Positions 11,678-22,874 of a stretch of 64,000 nucleotides of DNA are shown piece after piece; positions within the stretch are counted from its first letter, which is position 1; every line of letters starts with the position of its first letter. The translations under genes and the position numbers were made by a program. Under the pieces are notes generated by a model. It saw nothing but the letters and a program-made list of their open reading frames with translations, had not been told where the DNA came from and ran no database searches. This DNA comes from Ascidia mentula (taxonomy: Eukaryota; Chordata; Ascidiacea; Phlebobranchia; Ascidiidae): NCBI GenBank assembly GCA_947561715.1, contig OX387200.1:6450501-6514500 (forward strand), written 5' to 3'.

Positions 11678-12944
11678 ATTATTCAAATTGTTTTTATAGC
11701 TTTTACATTCTCATTAGATTGCTGTTGATGTGTTTTTTTTTGTGATATTTTCTGCATTTATTGGTTTGTGATGACTTGAACTCAATATGTGAAGACTCTC
11801 ACGCCTAAATAAACGAAACTTTGTTGCCCAAAATGTATTGTTCTTGATATTTCGAACAGATTAAAACTTTGCTTATCATAGGAATAAAACATGTTTAACG
11901 ATTGCAACGTATCTATGTTTTCCATTATAAAACTGAGTAACGCAATAATTTTAAACCTCAACGAATATGCCGCATGTCGCTAATGCGTTGCAACAAGCCA
12001 AGTTCATACTGGTTAATTGAATGGAAAATGATAAACTTTTAACTTAAATGTAGAGATCTGTTAACTTTTACTGATATAGGTTAGGTAAGTGCCAACACAG
12101 AAATGATTGGATTCGGCCGAATGCAAATACCTCCAGTCAATATTTGACCGAATGACGTGGTAAATTTTCGTATGACCTGTAAAACCGCTTGTTCCGCCAC
12201 AAATCGCAGCACGTATTTTCGCTGTACATTTCGCTGAAACGACATGTTTCCACTTCACTGAACTTGTGAACCATATGATTATGATAGTTGGAATCGCGGG
12301 TCAATGGCCTTCGCAGTGGGGCGATCCCGCCTTGTCTTGCAAGAGAGCACGCATTATGTTTCTGCGTTGGCAACGTAACAACGTATGTTTATAGGAGAAA
12401 TTGTCTTGATGAGATGATCAGACCTTTGGCAAATCAGTAAACTTACAATTCATCAAAACGAATGACTTCATTTTCGACTACCGGTACTTGTTCCGGTTGA
12501 ATAAATCTGCGATTTGGCTGGACAACGAAGCTGTACTGTTTTGTTCTTACTTCGCAGTTGGTATAGGTTTGCGCGTAAAAAAAATGCCATTGGAAAATAA
12601 TGTGCAACATGTACTTCTGCCATTTGGCGAAGTTGTCTTGCTTGGAAAGGTATACAACCCAAAGTGACCAATCAGCCTCTTACAGTGCTGACGAGTTCTT
12701 GTAGAGCGCACTTTTTATTTTTACTCTAAACGCAACTTTGTGAACCACTGTTCTGCATGACGTACATATGATAGATAAACAACTGAAGTAAGAGATTTAG
12801 TCATGGTGCAACAAGCCCTTAAGTACCGGTACTCAACGTGACGCATCAGTTCCTACTGAGTATACCATACGCTCTGATAGTGAAGTTTTTATGTGATTAG
12901 CAATATCAAACTTACAAATCAGCAATAGATTAGAGAGCTGTAAT
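11678..12944. other. spacer S2 to L2
   Basis: S2 3' flank, then from about 11950 the L-gene upstream region that also precedes L5 (42130-43371) and L6 (48230-49470). A few hundred bases of the L5 and L6 flank, including a CAAACCTCTAGGACAACC stretch, are missing here. No gene is supportable. Confidence 0.5.
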
Positions 12945-13918
12945 ATGAAGGTTATCGTGGCTGGATTTCGTAAAACGGGTACCAACAAGTCACTGCACGA
13001 AGCGCTAGAAATTCTGGGTTACAGTGTTTTTGATTTTTTTGAAAATTGCTTCTACCACGAAAAAGAATGGAAGGAGATTTTAACAACGCGGGGGAAGTAT
13101 TGCTTTGTTCAGAAAAATGTATGAGAATGTGGATGTGGTTGTCGACACACCGGGTTTCTATTTTTGGAAGGAAATTCACGAAGCATTTCCGGAAGCCAAG
13201 GTAATATGGTTCAGTCGTTTATATGCTTTATAGTAAGTTATATATTAGGGTGTGACTAGAACGCACGCCTGGAGCACTCTGAGAGTGAACGAAACAGCTC
13301 TCCGCTTGAAATATAGACAACACAACCTCTATGTTCGTGAGGTAAGCTAACGACCTTGACAATGTGGTCGTGTTTTTTTGATCTAGTGCGTCTAATTCAA
13401 TTAAGCAATTTGGCAAATTATAATTTACATTTTTTGTATTGATTTATTATCTGATATATTATTGAAATACGTTGTCGGCATCATTTTAGGACAAATTATT
13501 TTCATGTAGACTGAGCATACATTAAAAGTACGCACGTCACAACCAAATAACCTTGATTTTGATGCTGTTTGTTTCTGGTGTAGTCATATTAGGAGACAGC
13601 TATAAGAACGTGGATATATATGAATTATTTTCCTTTACAATTAATTATGTTCTATATAATTCCACACAGATGGCTCCAAGAGATAAGTTGTTGGTGTTCA
13701 AAGTGCAGGAGGGCTGGGAACCTCTGTGCGAATTTTTGGACGCTGAAATTCCCGAAGAACCGTTTCCTCACAAAAACGTTGGAGGAAAGGCATTCAAGGA
13801 AGCCGCAGAAGCAAATCCGATCATGCGGAACATTCTTAGAGAAATGAAGATTTTTCTGTTTCTGTCAGCCTTTGGGGTGTTGATACTATCCATATGCTTA
13901 TTTAATATGTTTTATTGA
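12945..13918 (+). pseudogene. L2/M1: fused L exon 1 and M exons 3-4, pseudogene
   Basis: L-type exon 1 lies at 12945-13200. Its loop reads KTGTNKS after a three-base insertion, and an extra base in the ACAACG(C)GGGGG run shifts the frame. The L intron continues to about 13247, then the sequence switches without a gap into M-type exon 3 (13248-13341, GVTRTHAWSTLRVNE) and M exon 4 (13670-13918, open, APRDKLLVF...GWEPLCEFL and an M-type membrane tail). L exons 2-4 and M exons 1-2 are gone, so one deletion of several kilobases joined the two genes. The M part alone looks undamaged but has no start exon or PAPS loop. Confidence 0.88.
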
Positions 13919-14622
13919 TATTACTTGTAAAGTACAGCACCAAAACATTTGTCGTATAGTGGGTGTATTACTTTGTGTTATGACTGGTTACAGAAAGGTT
14001 GTTTAAAAGTTATTTACTCATGAACTTGCAACAGTGATGCGCAAAATGAAATGTACTTACTCAAATCTCTCGTCAATTTAAAAATATTTTGCTTTTCCTT
14101 TCTAAAATAGAAAAATTACCAGAGACTTTTTAAGTATATTTAATTCGGAATGACCGACTTTTCATTTACAATGTACCCCAACATTACATGATTATTTGCA
14201 ACAATGAAACAATGTGTGTCGCGAAACATATATGGAAAATCTGAAAACTATTATATTGCTGTTCCTACGACCCAAAAAGTTTTCAAGTATTGCCTGTATG
14301 GTATACGCAGCCCGCGTAGATATGGTGCCATTGTTGAAATATTAATACAAAGAACACATACTTGAAATTGTGTGAGCTTTGATCCAGTCTGTAATGTCTG
14401 GGCTGCGAATCCCGTATACCTAATGATATCCACACGACAGCTCGCAGTGAAGTAAGGACCTGTGCATTGGGACGATCCTGTCAATCAAACGATTGCATGA
14501 AACATTACTGCGTTGTCTGATTATATGTGGTAGAGATCCCCTACGTATATGTGAAGGTTTCCTGGCAAGTTGTGCGCTTTCGCACCAGTGTACCTTAGCC
14601 ATACACACCGTGAAACCGGCGA
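13919..14622. other. M1 3' flank
   Basis: Standard M downstream spacer, as after M2, M3, M4 and M5, containing TTTAAGTATATTTAATTCGGAATG. No gene. It leads into the tRNA-like sequence. Confidence 0.5.
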
Positions 14623-14695
14623 CCTCCTGTAGCTCAGTTAGTAGATTGTAAGCACTGGTTAACCAAAGAGTCGTGATTTCAACCTTCACCCGGAG
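14623..14695 (+). repeat. tRNA-like sequence (degenerate)
   Basis: CCTCCTGTAGCTCAGTTAG provides an acceptor strand and A-box; about 40 bases later GTGATTTCAACCTTCAC forms a T-arm hairpin. The D-stem (GCTC versus GATT) and anticodon stem pair poorly. It is one of five copies, each in the M-to-K spacer. More likely a tRNA-derived element than a working tRNA. Confidence 0.6.
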
Positions 14696-15044
14696 CTTCA
14701 CGTTTTTTGCAGTTAGATAAAACTAGGTGTAAATGGTCATGGGTATACTGCTTTTGGTGCAGATTGTAAATGGTCATTGTGCACTGCTTTTGGTGCAGAT
14801 TTACTATACGACATACGGATTAGGAACATATGCATATTTTCAAACAATAATGCGTTGTTAAAACTAAAAGGCAGATGTCGCCTTCCAAAACGTTTTATTG
14901 GCCGAAGCACATCGTTGGAAGCCAATTCCTTTCTCACATGCTTGTCAACTTTTTACTTGCGAGCGACTAGTCAGTTATTAACGCGGACAACGTTCAATGC
15001 TGACTGAATTTCTGCAAGTTAAAGTTAGAGCAAGGGCAGATAAT
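14696..15044. other. K3 upstream region
   Basis: K-gene 5' flank (CGTTTTATTGGCCGAAGCAC, ATTAACGCGGACAACGTTCA, GAGCAAGGGCAG) shared with K4, K6, K7 and K9. It holds a small duplication of TAAATGGTCAT...GTGCACTGCTTTTGG. The frame is open upstream of the ATG back to 14997. Confidence 0.5.
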
Positions 15045-16638
15045 ATGAAGATTATTGTTGCTGGAAAGCCTAAAACAGGCACCAAGTCTATGAACGCAGC
15101 TTTAACCAAACTTGGATATAATGTGTACGACTTTTTGGAACACGCTTACTGCCATAACAAGGAATGGAAAGAGATATTTGAAACAGGCGGAAACAATAAA
15201 CTGTTTCAGAATATGTACAAGGACATAGATGCAGTCGTAGATATTCCGGCGAACTACTTCTGGGAACTAATCCACGAAGCATTTCCCGATGCCAAAGTAC
15301 GAAAAAATAAAATCAGTAACATATTACAATAGGTATAGCCAACTGATATCGCAGGCACCATGTGGTAGTAGTCACGTAGGCATGTCTTCAGGCCGATGTA
15401 AAATTGTCTCTGTGTTTCAAAGCTAAAGTTTCTATTTTATGTTGATAAGATATGTATTTGATTCAACCGGAATTATAAAATCAACTTATTTTATTTCACA
15501 AAACGCGGAAATATTTCATGCAATCGCATGATTGACAGGATCGCCCCCACTGCTGCGCAAGTCCTTTACTAGGCGATCACAGCTATCGTATCTGGATAAT
15601 TCTGTTTACAGGCTTCGCAGCCCAGGCATTGTCGCCTAGCTGGATCAGCCACTTTTTTCTTTCAATTTGGGGCGAGCTTTGAAACAACAAGCCCCGGTGA
15701 GGTTTGAACTCACCAGTGGCTGATCCAGCTAGACTGCAAGGCCTGGGTTGCGAATCCTGAAAACCTATTTCACGTAATATGATTTTGCAGCAATTAACCC
15801 GGGCAATATGATATTTATATTTGTTCAGATCATTTTGATGACACGAGATGAAGATGCGTGGTACAAGAGCGTCTTACACCAAACACACGAAATGAACGAA
15901 TGGTCTCTTTCCGATTGGCGACCATCATTACACCAACAGGAAGATCATATCACAGTCACATGTCGAAAGCCCGTAAAATATATTGTTTATGCTTCGGTAT
16001 TTTGCTTCAAAAACTAACTGATACTTATTGGTTGTAGTTTTGATGGGCTTTTCATCACCTATAACTTCAGCCTTGATTGACATCAAGCCCATTGAAAGAA
16101 TATCGCGACTCAAGTTTCGACAACACAATTATTACGTTCAACAAGTAAGTGTCCCAATGAATATTTTTCACGAATGATAGTCTTAAAAGTATTCTGCTTA
16201 GTGTATAGGTCTTAAACAGCGAATAATAACAGACATTTACCTTCAATGCTTAAAAGAGGTTTAAAAATGAAACGCAAGAATGTATTTGCTTTCCATGTTT
16301 TCTATATTATTGTCGTGGTGATTTGTTCGCACAATCCCAATGAGTTTCATTGACATCTTAATAGTTTAATTGAGTCCCCGGTCACTTGTATGTCGCAGAG
16401 AGCCCCAAAAGACAAACTTCTGGTGATGGACGTTAAGGACGGTTGGGAGCCGCTTTGCAAGTTTCTGGGTGCCAAAGTGCCCGACACTTTATTTCCACAC
16501 AAGAATATTGGAGGAAAAGCATTCGAGGAGGCAGCAGAAAACCCAGCAATGCTTCAAATGATACGAGAGCTTTATATGGTCTTTGCTTTGGCAACTATAC
16601 TTTTATCGCTTGGCATCTTTTGGTCACTGCTGTGGTAG
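15045..16638 (+). pseudogene. K3: K-type sulfotransferase with one frameshift
   Basis: Exons are 15045-15296, 15829-15972, 16038-16144 and 16399-16638. Every splice site is intact and exons 1, 3 and 4 are open. The only lesion is one missing T in exon 2: TGGTCTCTTTCCG where all sister genes have TGGTCTCTTTTCCG (near 15910). Downstream of it the frame is lost before the exon 2 donor. Exon 1 keeps KTGTKS but has Lys8 (AGKPKTGTKS) instead of the usual hydrophobic or Met residue. Otherwise it would encode 247 aa close to K9. A homopolymer sequencing error is possible, so it may be functional in some individuals. Confidence 0.8.
15601..15767. repeat. foldback element, intron 1 of K3
   Basis: The arms GGCTTCGCAGCCCAGGCATT and AGGCCTGGGTTGCGAATCC flank GGTGAGGTTTGAACTCACCA. 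The core is read in the opposite direction to that of K1, so the central part has flipped between copies; that is possible because the arms are inverted repeats. Confidence 0.7.
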
Positions 16639-17134
16639 ATTTTAAAACAACAAAGACGTTTGATGAAGAAAAGCATGTTTTTCTGCGGCCGAAGAAGTAA
16701 CATATTAATGCCAGTTGTTGTAACTCATAAAACTATGAAATTGATAGTCGGTCGTAATTTCATTACTAAAAGGTCGTATTTCAAATAGTTCAATTTCTAA
16801 TAGGTCGTATTTCAAAAAGTGCAGTTTGTAAAAGTTTGTAATTTCAATATAAGTTGCAATCTGTACCTGCTACGCTCGCTCACACCTTCGGATATGTCGG
16901 AAGCAATAAACAACATGAAAGTATTTTGTCTGAAATTTCTATTTCAATGTAGCCTAGTGTTAAGATGGAAGAAAGTTAAAGAAGGTTTGCAGCAATTCAC
17001 CTCCATGTCTGAGTCTGCAAATAAACGTGTATTGCGTTTGTCAATACATGTTAATCGCAACGAGCAAGTTCTAATCCATGTCGGAAGCGACACTGACAAC
17101 TGTTTATCACATATACACCTGCTGTTGCGCAAGG
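16639..17134. other. K3 3' flank with conserved open frame
   Basis: Contains the block conserved after K genes, here open as 108 codons at 16819-17145. The poly(A) signal found in sisters reads CATAAA here. Tandem copies of AAAAGGTCGTATTTCAAAAAG-like words occur at 16770-16830. Confidence 0.45.
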
Positions 17135-18700
17135 ATGAAAATTAACGAGACTTCGATGCCTAAAACCGCCTTAAAATAAAAAAATGGGGTGTTCGACTTT
17201 TTTAAGCACACTTACTTTCACAATAAAGAGTGAAAAAAAATGTTTCCAACGGACAGAAACGTCAAGCAATTGTTTTGAGGAGTGTACCAAAATGTTAACG
17301 AGGTTATTGACATTCTTGAAGAGGGGTTTAGGCGTGGCTGTTTAATTTAACATTTGTTTGGTTCTGTTATCTTATTTGTCCTTTTTAAAATTACTCTCCA
17401 ATATCGCAAAATACCCCAACAATTGTCACCTCTTTTTATGAATGTGATTAGTAAATCAAAACTGGATCAAAAAACCAAAGGCCCCTGGCAGGCTGTCGAT
17501 CGCACACCGTATCAATAATAATGTATTAAAATCCCAAAACAGCGATCTGTAGACAGCTCAGATCGATTTATTGAGAGAAAAATATATTTCGCCTAAAACG
17601 GCATCATCAGTTTCTCCATTTACCAAAACTGCCAAAAAGGAAAATCAGAAAGGAAAAAGTCAAGAATCTAACGCAAAAAGGTTACGCAAGCTAAAAATAA
17701 ATAAAAACTATAAAAATATTCGGGTTTCAAGCATTAACTAAAAAACAATAAAAGTATGAATTAACTGCATGTGGTTAGACCTGTCTGTACTACTTTACTT
17801 TTAAAAAACCACTGGCGCTGACACCGAGTGAGCACACAAACATACAGAAGCAACTGAATGTAAAAACAGAACAAAAGTGGAAGGGGAATGGACGTCACGA
17901 ACTGCAGACAGGTAGGCCTGTGGGCGAACAGGTGTGACCGATAAGACTCGGTGACTAATAAGACGATAAAAAACAGGTTAACAACACAGGTAAAGTCATC
18001 AACCCGTTACAGCGAAAACAAGCGCAAACATGAACATAGTCCTCTTTTTATGAAGTTCGTTTCTTAATCTTGTGATTTGCCTTGACCTAAATCAACCACT
18101 TGTTTATGAAAGTAATTTTCGTATTTGTGGCAATTCTGATACACGTGTTGAGCGAGAGGACCTCAAATAGTGTAATGGCGCGCTACGACACAACTTCTTT
18201 TAGTTCTAAATGTAATCTTACTTAACATTGCTTTGTTGTTCGACTGGTCCTTGAGGTATTAAAGTGGAGGAAGCAAAAATCATATGCGTAATAATAATTT
18301 GATAATGGCACACGTACGGTTTACATGCACGCAGCTACAAAAACAGTTCCACAATCAATCCATCCACCAATGATTTGTTTTTACCGCTTCCACTGATACA
18401 TTTCTATGGAGTTGCACCTAACCAGTTTCTTACATTCGTTATCAAAAATATGCCGAACCCGTGATGCCAGTGCGTAAAATTTCTACCAGCGTTAAAACCT
18501 CTCCTTACAATGAAATGAAGGTTGAGGGCAGCTGATGTAGGCAACAACATCAAAACAGATAGAAACATGCGCCCGATGTTTCGTTTCCTCAAAAAGATAA
18601 GGGGGAAGCGAGTGCAGAAAACCCAACTACGCAGAAAGCGAATCGGGAGTTACACATGTAGTTTTTGAGTATATTTTGTCATCGTGCTGTCTTTCGCAGT
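17135..18700 (+). pseudogene. R2: relic sulfotransferase split by a retroelement
   Basis: Exon 1 decay starts at ATGAAAATTAACGAG (17135) with MPKTALK remaining from the PAPS loop, then FF.HTYFHNKE-like remains to about 17325. Exon 3 remains (AR.DTTSFSS) precede a donor-like GTAATC near 18210. Exon 4 is recognisable at about 18571-18700: APDVSFPQKDKGEASAENP and RELHM match the VPDTPFPHKN...AAENP...RELYM string of K genes. This shows R was a normal four-exon member. An approximately 600-bp element is inserted at 17443-18040. Confidence 0.65.
17443..18040 (-). mobile_element. retroelement insertion with 14-bp target duplication
   Basis: CCTCTTTTTATGAA occurs at 17429-17442 and again at 18041-18054, on both sides of about 598 bp absent from the matching R relics. 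A long target duplication of this kind points to target-primed reverse transcription (LINE- or SINE-type). On the minus strand it carries AATAAATCGATC near its 3' end, favouring minus orientation, but there is no clear poly(A) tail and no coding frame. Probably the 3' end of a non-LTR element; class unproven. Confidence 0.65.
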
Positions 18701-18743
18701 TGCTACTTCGATATTCGACTCACGATACTATTAATATTAGGCC

Positions 18744-19811
18744 TTAGGCGAATGTACAGAGATGTTGATGCAGTGTGTGGAATTCCAGCGTATTTCTTTT
18801 GGGAGCAAATACAAGAGGCCTTTTCCCGACGCCAAGGTAAAGGAGAGAAAGTCAAACACACTTTGTGTTTTGTTCCTTTGCATCTTTTGTTGTTCCGAAA
18901 ATCTTGCGAACATTTGAAAACTGCAGGTGATTCTTCTTGTGCGTGACGAGGATTCGTGGTTCAAAAGCGTTCTGGGTCAAATCCGAGAAATCAATGTGTG
19001 GTCGCTTTTCAGAATTGCCCGAGTTTTCACTCCAACGGGAAGAATGTATTCTCGCCACGCGTTGAAATCACGTATAGTATTGTCGGGTCGGAAGTTAAAA
19101 AAATACAGTAATTTTCGATATTACAGTTGCCGTTACAATGGGTGTGACTAGAACGCATGCCTGGAGCACTCTGAGAGTGAACGAAACAGCTCTCCGCTTG
19201 AAATATAGACAACACAACCTCTATGTTCGTGAGGTAAGGTAACGACCTTGAGAATGTGGTCGTGTTTTTTTGATCTAGTGCGTCTAATTCAATTGAGCAA
19301 TTTGGCAAATTATAATTTACATTTTTTATATTGATTTATTATCTGATATATTATTGAAGTACGTTATCGGCATTATTTTAGGACAAATTAGTTTCATGAA
19401 GACTGAACATACATTAAAACTACGCACGTCACAACCAAATAACCTTGATTTTGATGCTGTTTGTTTCTGGTGTAGTCATATTAGGACACAGCTATAAAGA
19501 ACGTGAATATATATGAATTATTTTCCTTTACAATTAATTATGTTCTATATAATTCCACACAGATGGCTCCAAGAGATAAGTTGTTGGTGTTCAAAGTGCA
19601 GGAGGGCTGGGAACCTCTGTGCGAATTTTTGGACGCTAAAATTCCCGAAGAACCGTTTCCTCACAAAAACGTTGGAGGAAAGGCATTCAAGGAAGCCGCC
19701 GAAGCAAATCCGATCATGCGGAACATTCTTAAAGAAATGAAGATTTTTCTGTTTCTGTCAGCCTTTGGGGTGTTGATACTATCCATATGCTTATTTAATA
19801 TGTTTTATTGA
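18744..19811 (+). pseudogene. M2: M-type pseudogene lacking the 5' half of exon 1
   Basis: Exon 1 begins abruptly at 18744 (RRMYRDVDAVCGIP...) directly after R-relic DNA, so the start codon and the KTGTKS loop are missing. An added T (GGCCTTTTCCC versus GGCCTTTCCC) also shifts the end of exon 1 (to 18836). Exons 2 (18927-19071, RDEDSWFKS), 3 (19127-19233) and 4 (19563-19811) are open with good splice sites and the full membrane tail. Compare M5, the intact copy. The junction TTAGGCCTTA|GGCG shares a few bases with R6 (60700), suggesting short-homology joining. Confidence 0.87.
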
Positions 19812-20847
19812 TATTGCTTGTGAAGTACAGCACCAAAACATTTGTGGTATAGTAGGCGTATACTTTGTGTAATGACTGCAGAAAAGTTGTTTAAAATTTA
19901 TGTACTTTTGCAATTGCAAGAGTGATATGCAAAATAAAATGTACTTGGCTAATACCAAAAGTCTCAAATCTCTCGTAAATTTAGTAATATTTTCCTTTTC
20001 CTTTTCCTTTCAAAAATAGAAAAATTACCAGAGCCTTTTTAAGTATATTTAATTCGGAATGACCGAGTTTTCATTTACATTGTACCCCATTACATGATTA
20101 TTTGTAATAATGAAACAATGGGTGTCGCGAAACATATATGGAAAAATCTGAAAACTATTATATTGTTCCTACAACCCAAAAGTTCTCAAGTATTTTGAAA
20201 TATGGTATACGCAAACCGCGTAGATATGATAAGGAAGGTTGCCTTTTTTTAAAAAACGTTAAAACAAGTTTTTTTTTGAAGACATTGTGTTTTGAAATAT
20301 TTGCGCACTTGTTTAAAACCCCGAATTACAATTTTAGCGGGAATTGCGGAAATTAGCAGCAAACAATGCTCGAGTATTCGTATCGCAGAGCTATGGGACT
20401 GTTTTAAATAACATCCGCGTGATGGTGCTAGAGAACTTACTTAAACAAAATCCGGATTGTGGAACTAAAGGACTATTAAATTATATCCGAGGGGCTTTCA
20501 TTTGACCAAAGATCATCGTACAAGCACTTACATTCAAAAGCGGTTCCAGTTCCTGAAATTTTTTTCATATGAGAAAAGAACTGGCAAAATATTAACACAA
20601 AGAACACATACTTGTGTGAGCTTTGATCCAGTCTGCAATGTCTGGGCCAATGATATCAACACGATAGCTCGCAGTGAAGTAAGGACCTGCGCATTGGGGC
20701 GATCCTGTCAATCAAACGATTGCATGAAACATTACTGCGTTGTCTGATTATATATGGTAGAGATCCCCTTGTGAAGGTTGCCTGGTGAGTTGTGCGTTTT
20801 CGCACCAGTGTACCTTATAGCCACAATATACCCCGTGAAACAGCCGA
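19812..20847. other. M2 3' flank
   Basis: M downstream spacer of the standard type, with a TTTTCCTTTTCCTTTTCCTT microsatellite-like stretch at 19992-20010. No gene supportable. Confidence 0.5.
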
Positions 20848-20921
20848 CCTCCTGTAGCTCAGTTGGTAGATCGTAAGTCCTGGTTAACCGAAGGGTCGTG
20901 ATTTCAAACTTCACCGGGAGG
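20848..20921 (+). repeat. tRNA-like sequence (best acceptor pairing)
   Basis: CCTCCTG at the 5' end pairs with CGGGAGG at the 3' end, allowing one T-G wobble. The A-box TAGCTCAGTTGG and the T-arm GTGATTTCAAACTTCAC are clear. The D-stem closes badly (GCTC/GATC) and the anticodon arm is not convincing, so I do not call it a tRNA gene. Confidence 0.6.
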
Positions 20922-21279
20922 TTGCAGTTCTAACAAACTAGGTGTAAATGGTCATGGGTATAAACGATATATTTTCCATTCCATTGTGCACTGCTTTTAG
21001 CGCAGATTTACTACGACATACGGAATATGAACATAAGCATATTTTCAAACAATGATACGATGTTAAATATCGCGTTTGTATCAAATGCAATGTTAAAACT
21101 AATAGGCTGATGTTGCCTTCCAAATCGTTTTATAGGCCGAAGAGCATCGTTGGAAACCAATTCCATTCTCACATGCTTGTCAACTTTTTACTTGCGAGCG
21201 ACTAGTCAATTATTAACGCGGACAACGTTCAATGCTGACCGAATTTCTGCAAGTTAACGTCAGAGCAAGGGCAGGCAAC
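20922..21279. other. K4 upstream region
   Basis: K 5' flank as for K3, with the ATTAACGCGGACAACGTTCA block and GAGCAAGGGCAGGCAAC before the ATG. The frame is open upstream to 21232. Confidence 0.45.
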
Positions 21280-22874
21280 ATGAAGATTATTGTTGCTGGA
21301 ATGTCGAAAACAGGCACCAAGTCTATGAACACAGCTTTGACAAAACTTGGATATAATGTGTACGACTTTTTGGAACACGCTTACTGCCATAACAAGGAAT
21401 GGAAGAAGATATTTGAAACAGGAGGAAGCAATCAACTGTTTCAGAACATGTACAAGGATATAGATGCAGTCGTAGATATCCCGGCAAACTACTTCTGGGA
21501 ACAAATCCACGAAGCATTTCCCGATGCCAAAGTACGAAAAAATTAAAATTAGTAACATATTATAATAAGTATATAGACAACTGATGTTGCAGGCACCATG
21601 CGGTAATAGTTACGTAGGCATGTCTTCGGGCCGATGTAAAATTGTCTCTGTGTTTCAAAGCTAATGTTTCTATTTTATGTTGATAAGATATGTATTCGAC
21701 TGAAACGGATTTATAATATCAACGCATTTCACGAAATGCAAAAATTATTCATGCAAAAGCATGATTGACAGGATCGCCCCACTGCGCGGGTCCTTGGCGA
21801 TCACAGCTTTCGTATCGAGATCATAAGGTTCAAAGGCTTGACAGTCCAGGTATTGTAGTCTAGCTGGATCAGCGACTTTTTCCTGACAAGTCGAAGCGAG
21901 CTTTGAAATATCATGCTCCCGGTGAGGTTGAAACTCACGACCCTGGTCTAACTAGGCCCAGGTGACTGATCCAGCTAGACTGCAATGCCTGGACTGCAAA
22001 GCCTGAAAACTTATTTCACGAAATATTATTTTGCAGCAATTAACCCAGGCAATATGATATTCATATTTGTTCAGATAATTTTGATGACACGAGATGAAGA
22101 TGCGTGGTACAGGAGCGCCTTACACCAAATGCGCGAAATGAACGAATGGTCTCTTTTCCGATTGGCGACCATCATCACACCAACAGGAAGATCATATTAC
22201 CGCCACATGTCAACAGCCCGTAAAATATATGGTTTATGCTTCAGTATTTTGCTTTGGAAGCTAACTGGTACTTATTGGTTGTAGTTTTGGTGGGCTTTTC
22301 AATACCTTCAACTTCAGCCTTGAGAGACCTCAAGACCATTGAAAGAATATCTCGACTAAAGTTTCGACAACACAACTGCTACGTTCAACATGTAAGTGTT
22401 ACAATAAATATTCACTACGAATAAAGTGTTAAAAGTATCTCGCTAATCATATACAGCAAGTAATAACAGACATTTACCTTCAATGCATAAAATACGTTTA
22501 AAATGAAACGCAAGAATGTATTTGCTTTCCATGTTTTCTATATTATCGTGGTGGTGATTTGTGCCCACAATCCCAATGAGTTTTGTTGACATCTTAATGA
22601 TTTAATTGAGTCCCCGGTCACTTGTATGTCGCAGAGAGCCCCAAAAGACAAACTTCTGGTAATGGACATTAAGGACGGTTGGGAACCGCTTTGCAAGTTT
22701 CTGGGTGCCAAAGTACCCGACACTCCATTTCCACACAAGAATATTGGGGGAAAAGCATTCGAGGAGGCAGCAGAAAACCCAGCAATGCTTCAAATAATAC
22801 GAGAGCTTTATATGGTCTTTGGTTTGGCAACTGCACTTGCATCGCTTGGCATCTTTTGGTCACTGCTGTGGTAG
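21280..22874 (+). CDS. K4: K-type tail-anchored sulfotransferase, intact
   Basis: Exons are 21280-21531, 22075-22219, 22285-22391 and 22635-22874, giving 247 aa with no lesion. Loop residues 8-15 are MSKTGTKS; Thr18 replaces the usual Ala (MNTAL). Exon 2 has RDEDAWYRSALHQMREMNEW. Exon 3 reads FSIPSTSALRDLKTIER, and the final helix is VFGLATALASLGIFWSLLW. AATAAA lies at 22970-22975. It sits between M2 and a relic R gene. Compared with K1 it has the common FWEQIHEAFPDAK end of exon 1. Confidence 0.88.
21825..22013. repeat. foldback element, intron 1 of K4
   Basis: The arms GCTTGACAGTCCAGGTATTG and GCAATGCCTGGACTGCAAAGC (with TCTAGCTGGATCAG / CTGATCCAGCTAGA) are well matched. The core GGTGAGGTTGAAACTCACGA is in the K3 orientation. 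The whole could fold as one hairpin in the pre-mRNA. Confidence 0.72.

Noticed and set aside
14623..14695. Genuine tRNA gene
   Set aside because: The D-stem and anticodon stem do not pair well, and the five copies share the same defects; kept as tRNA-like repeats.
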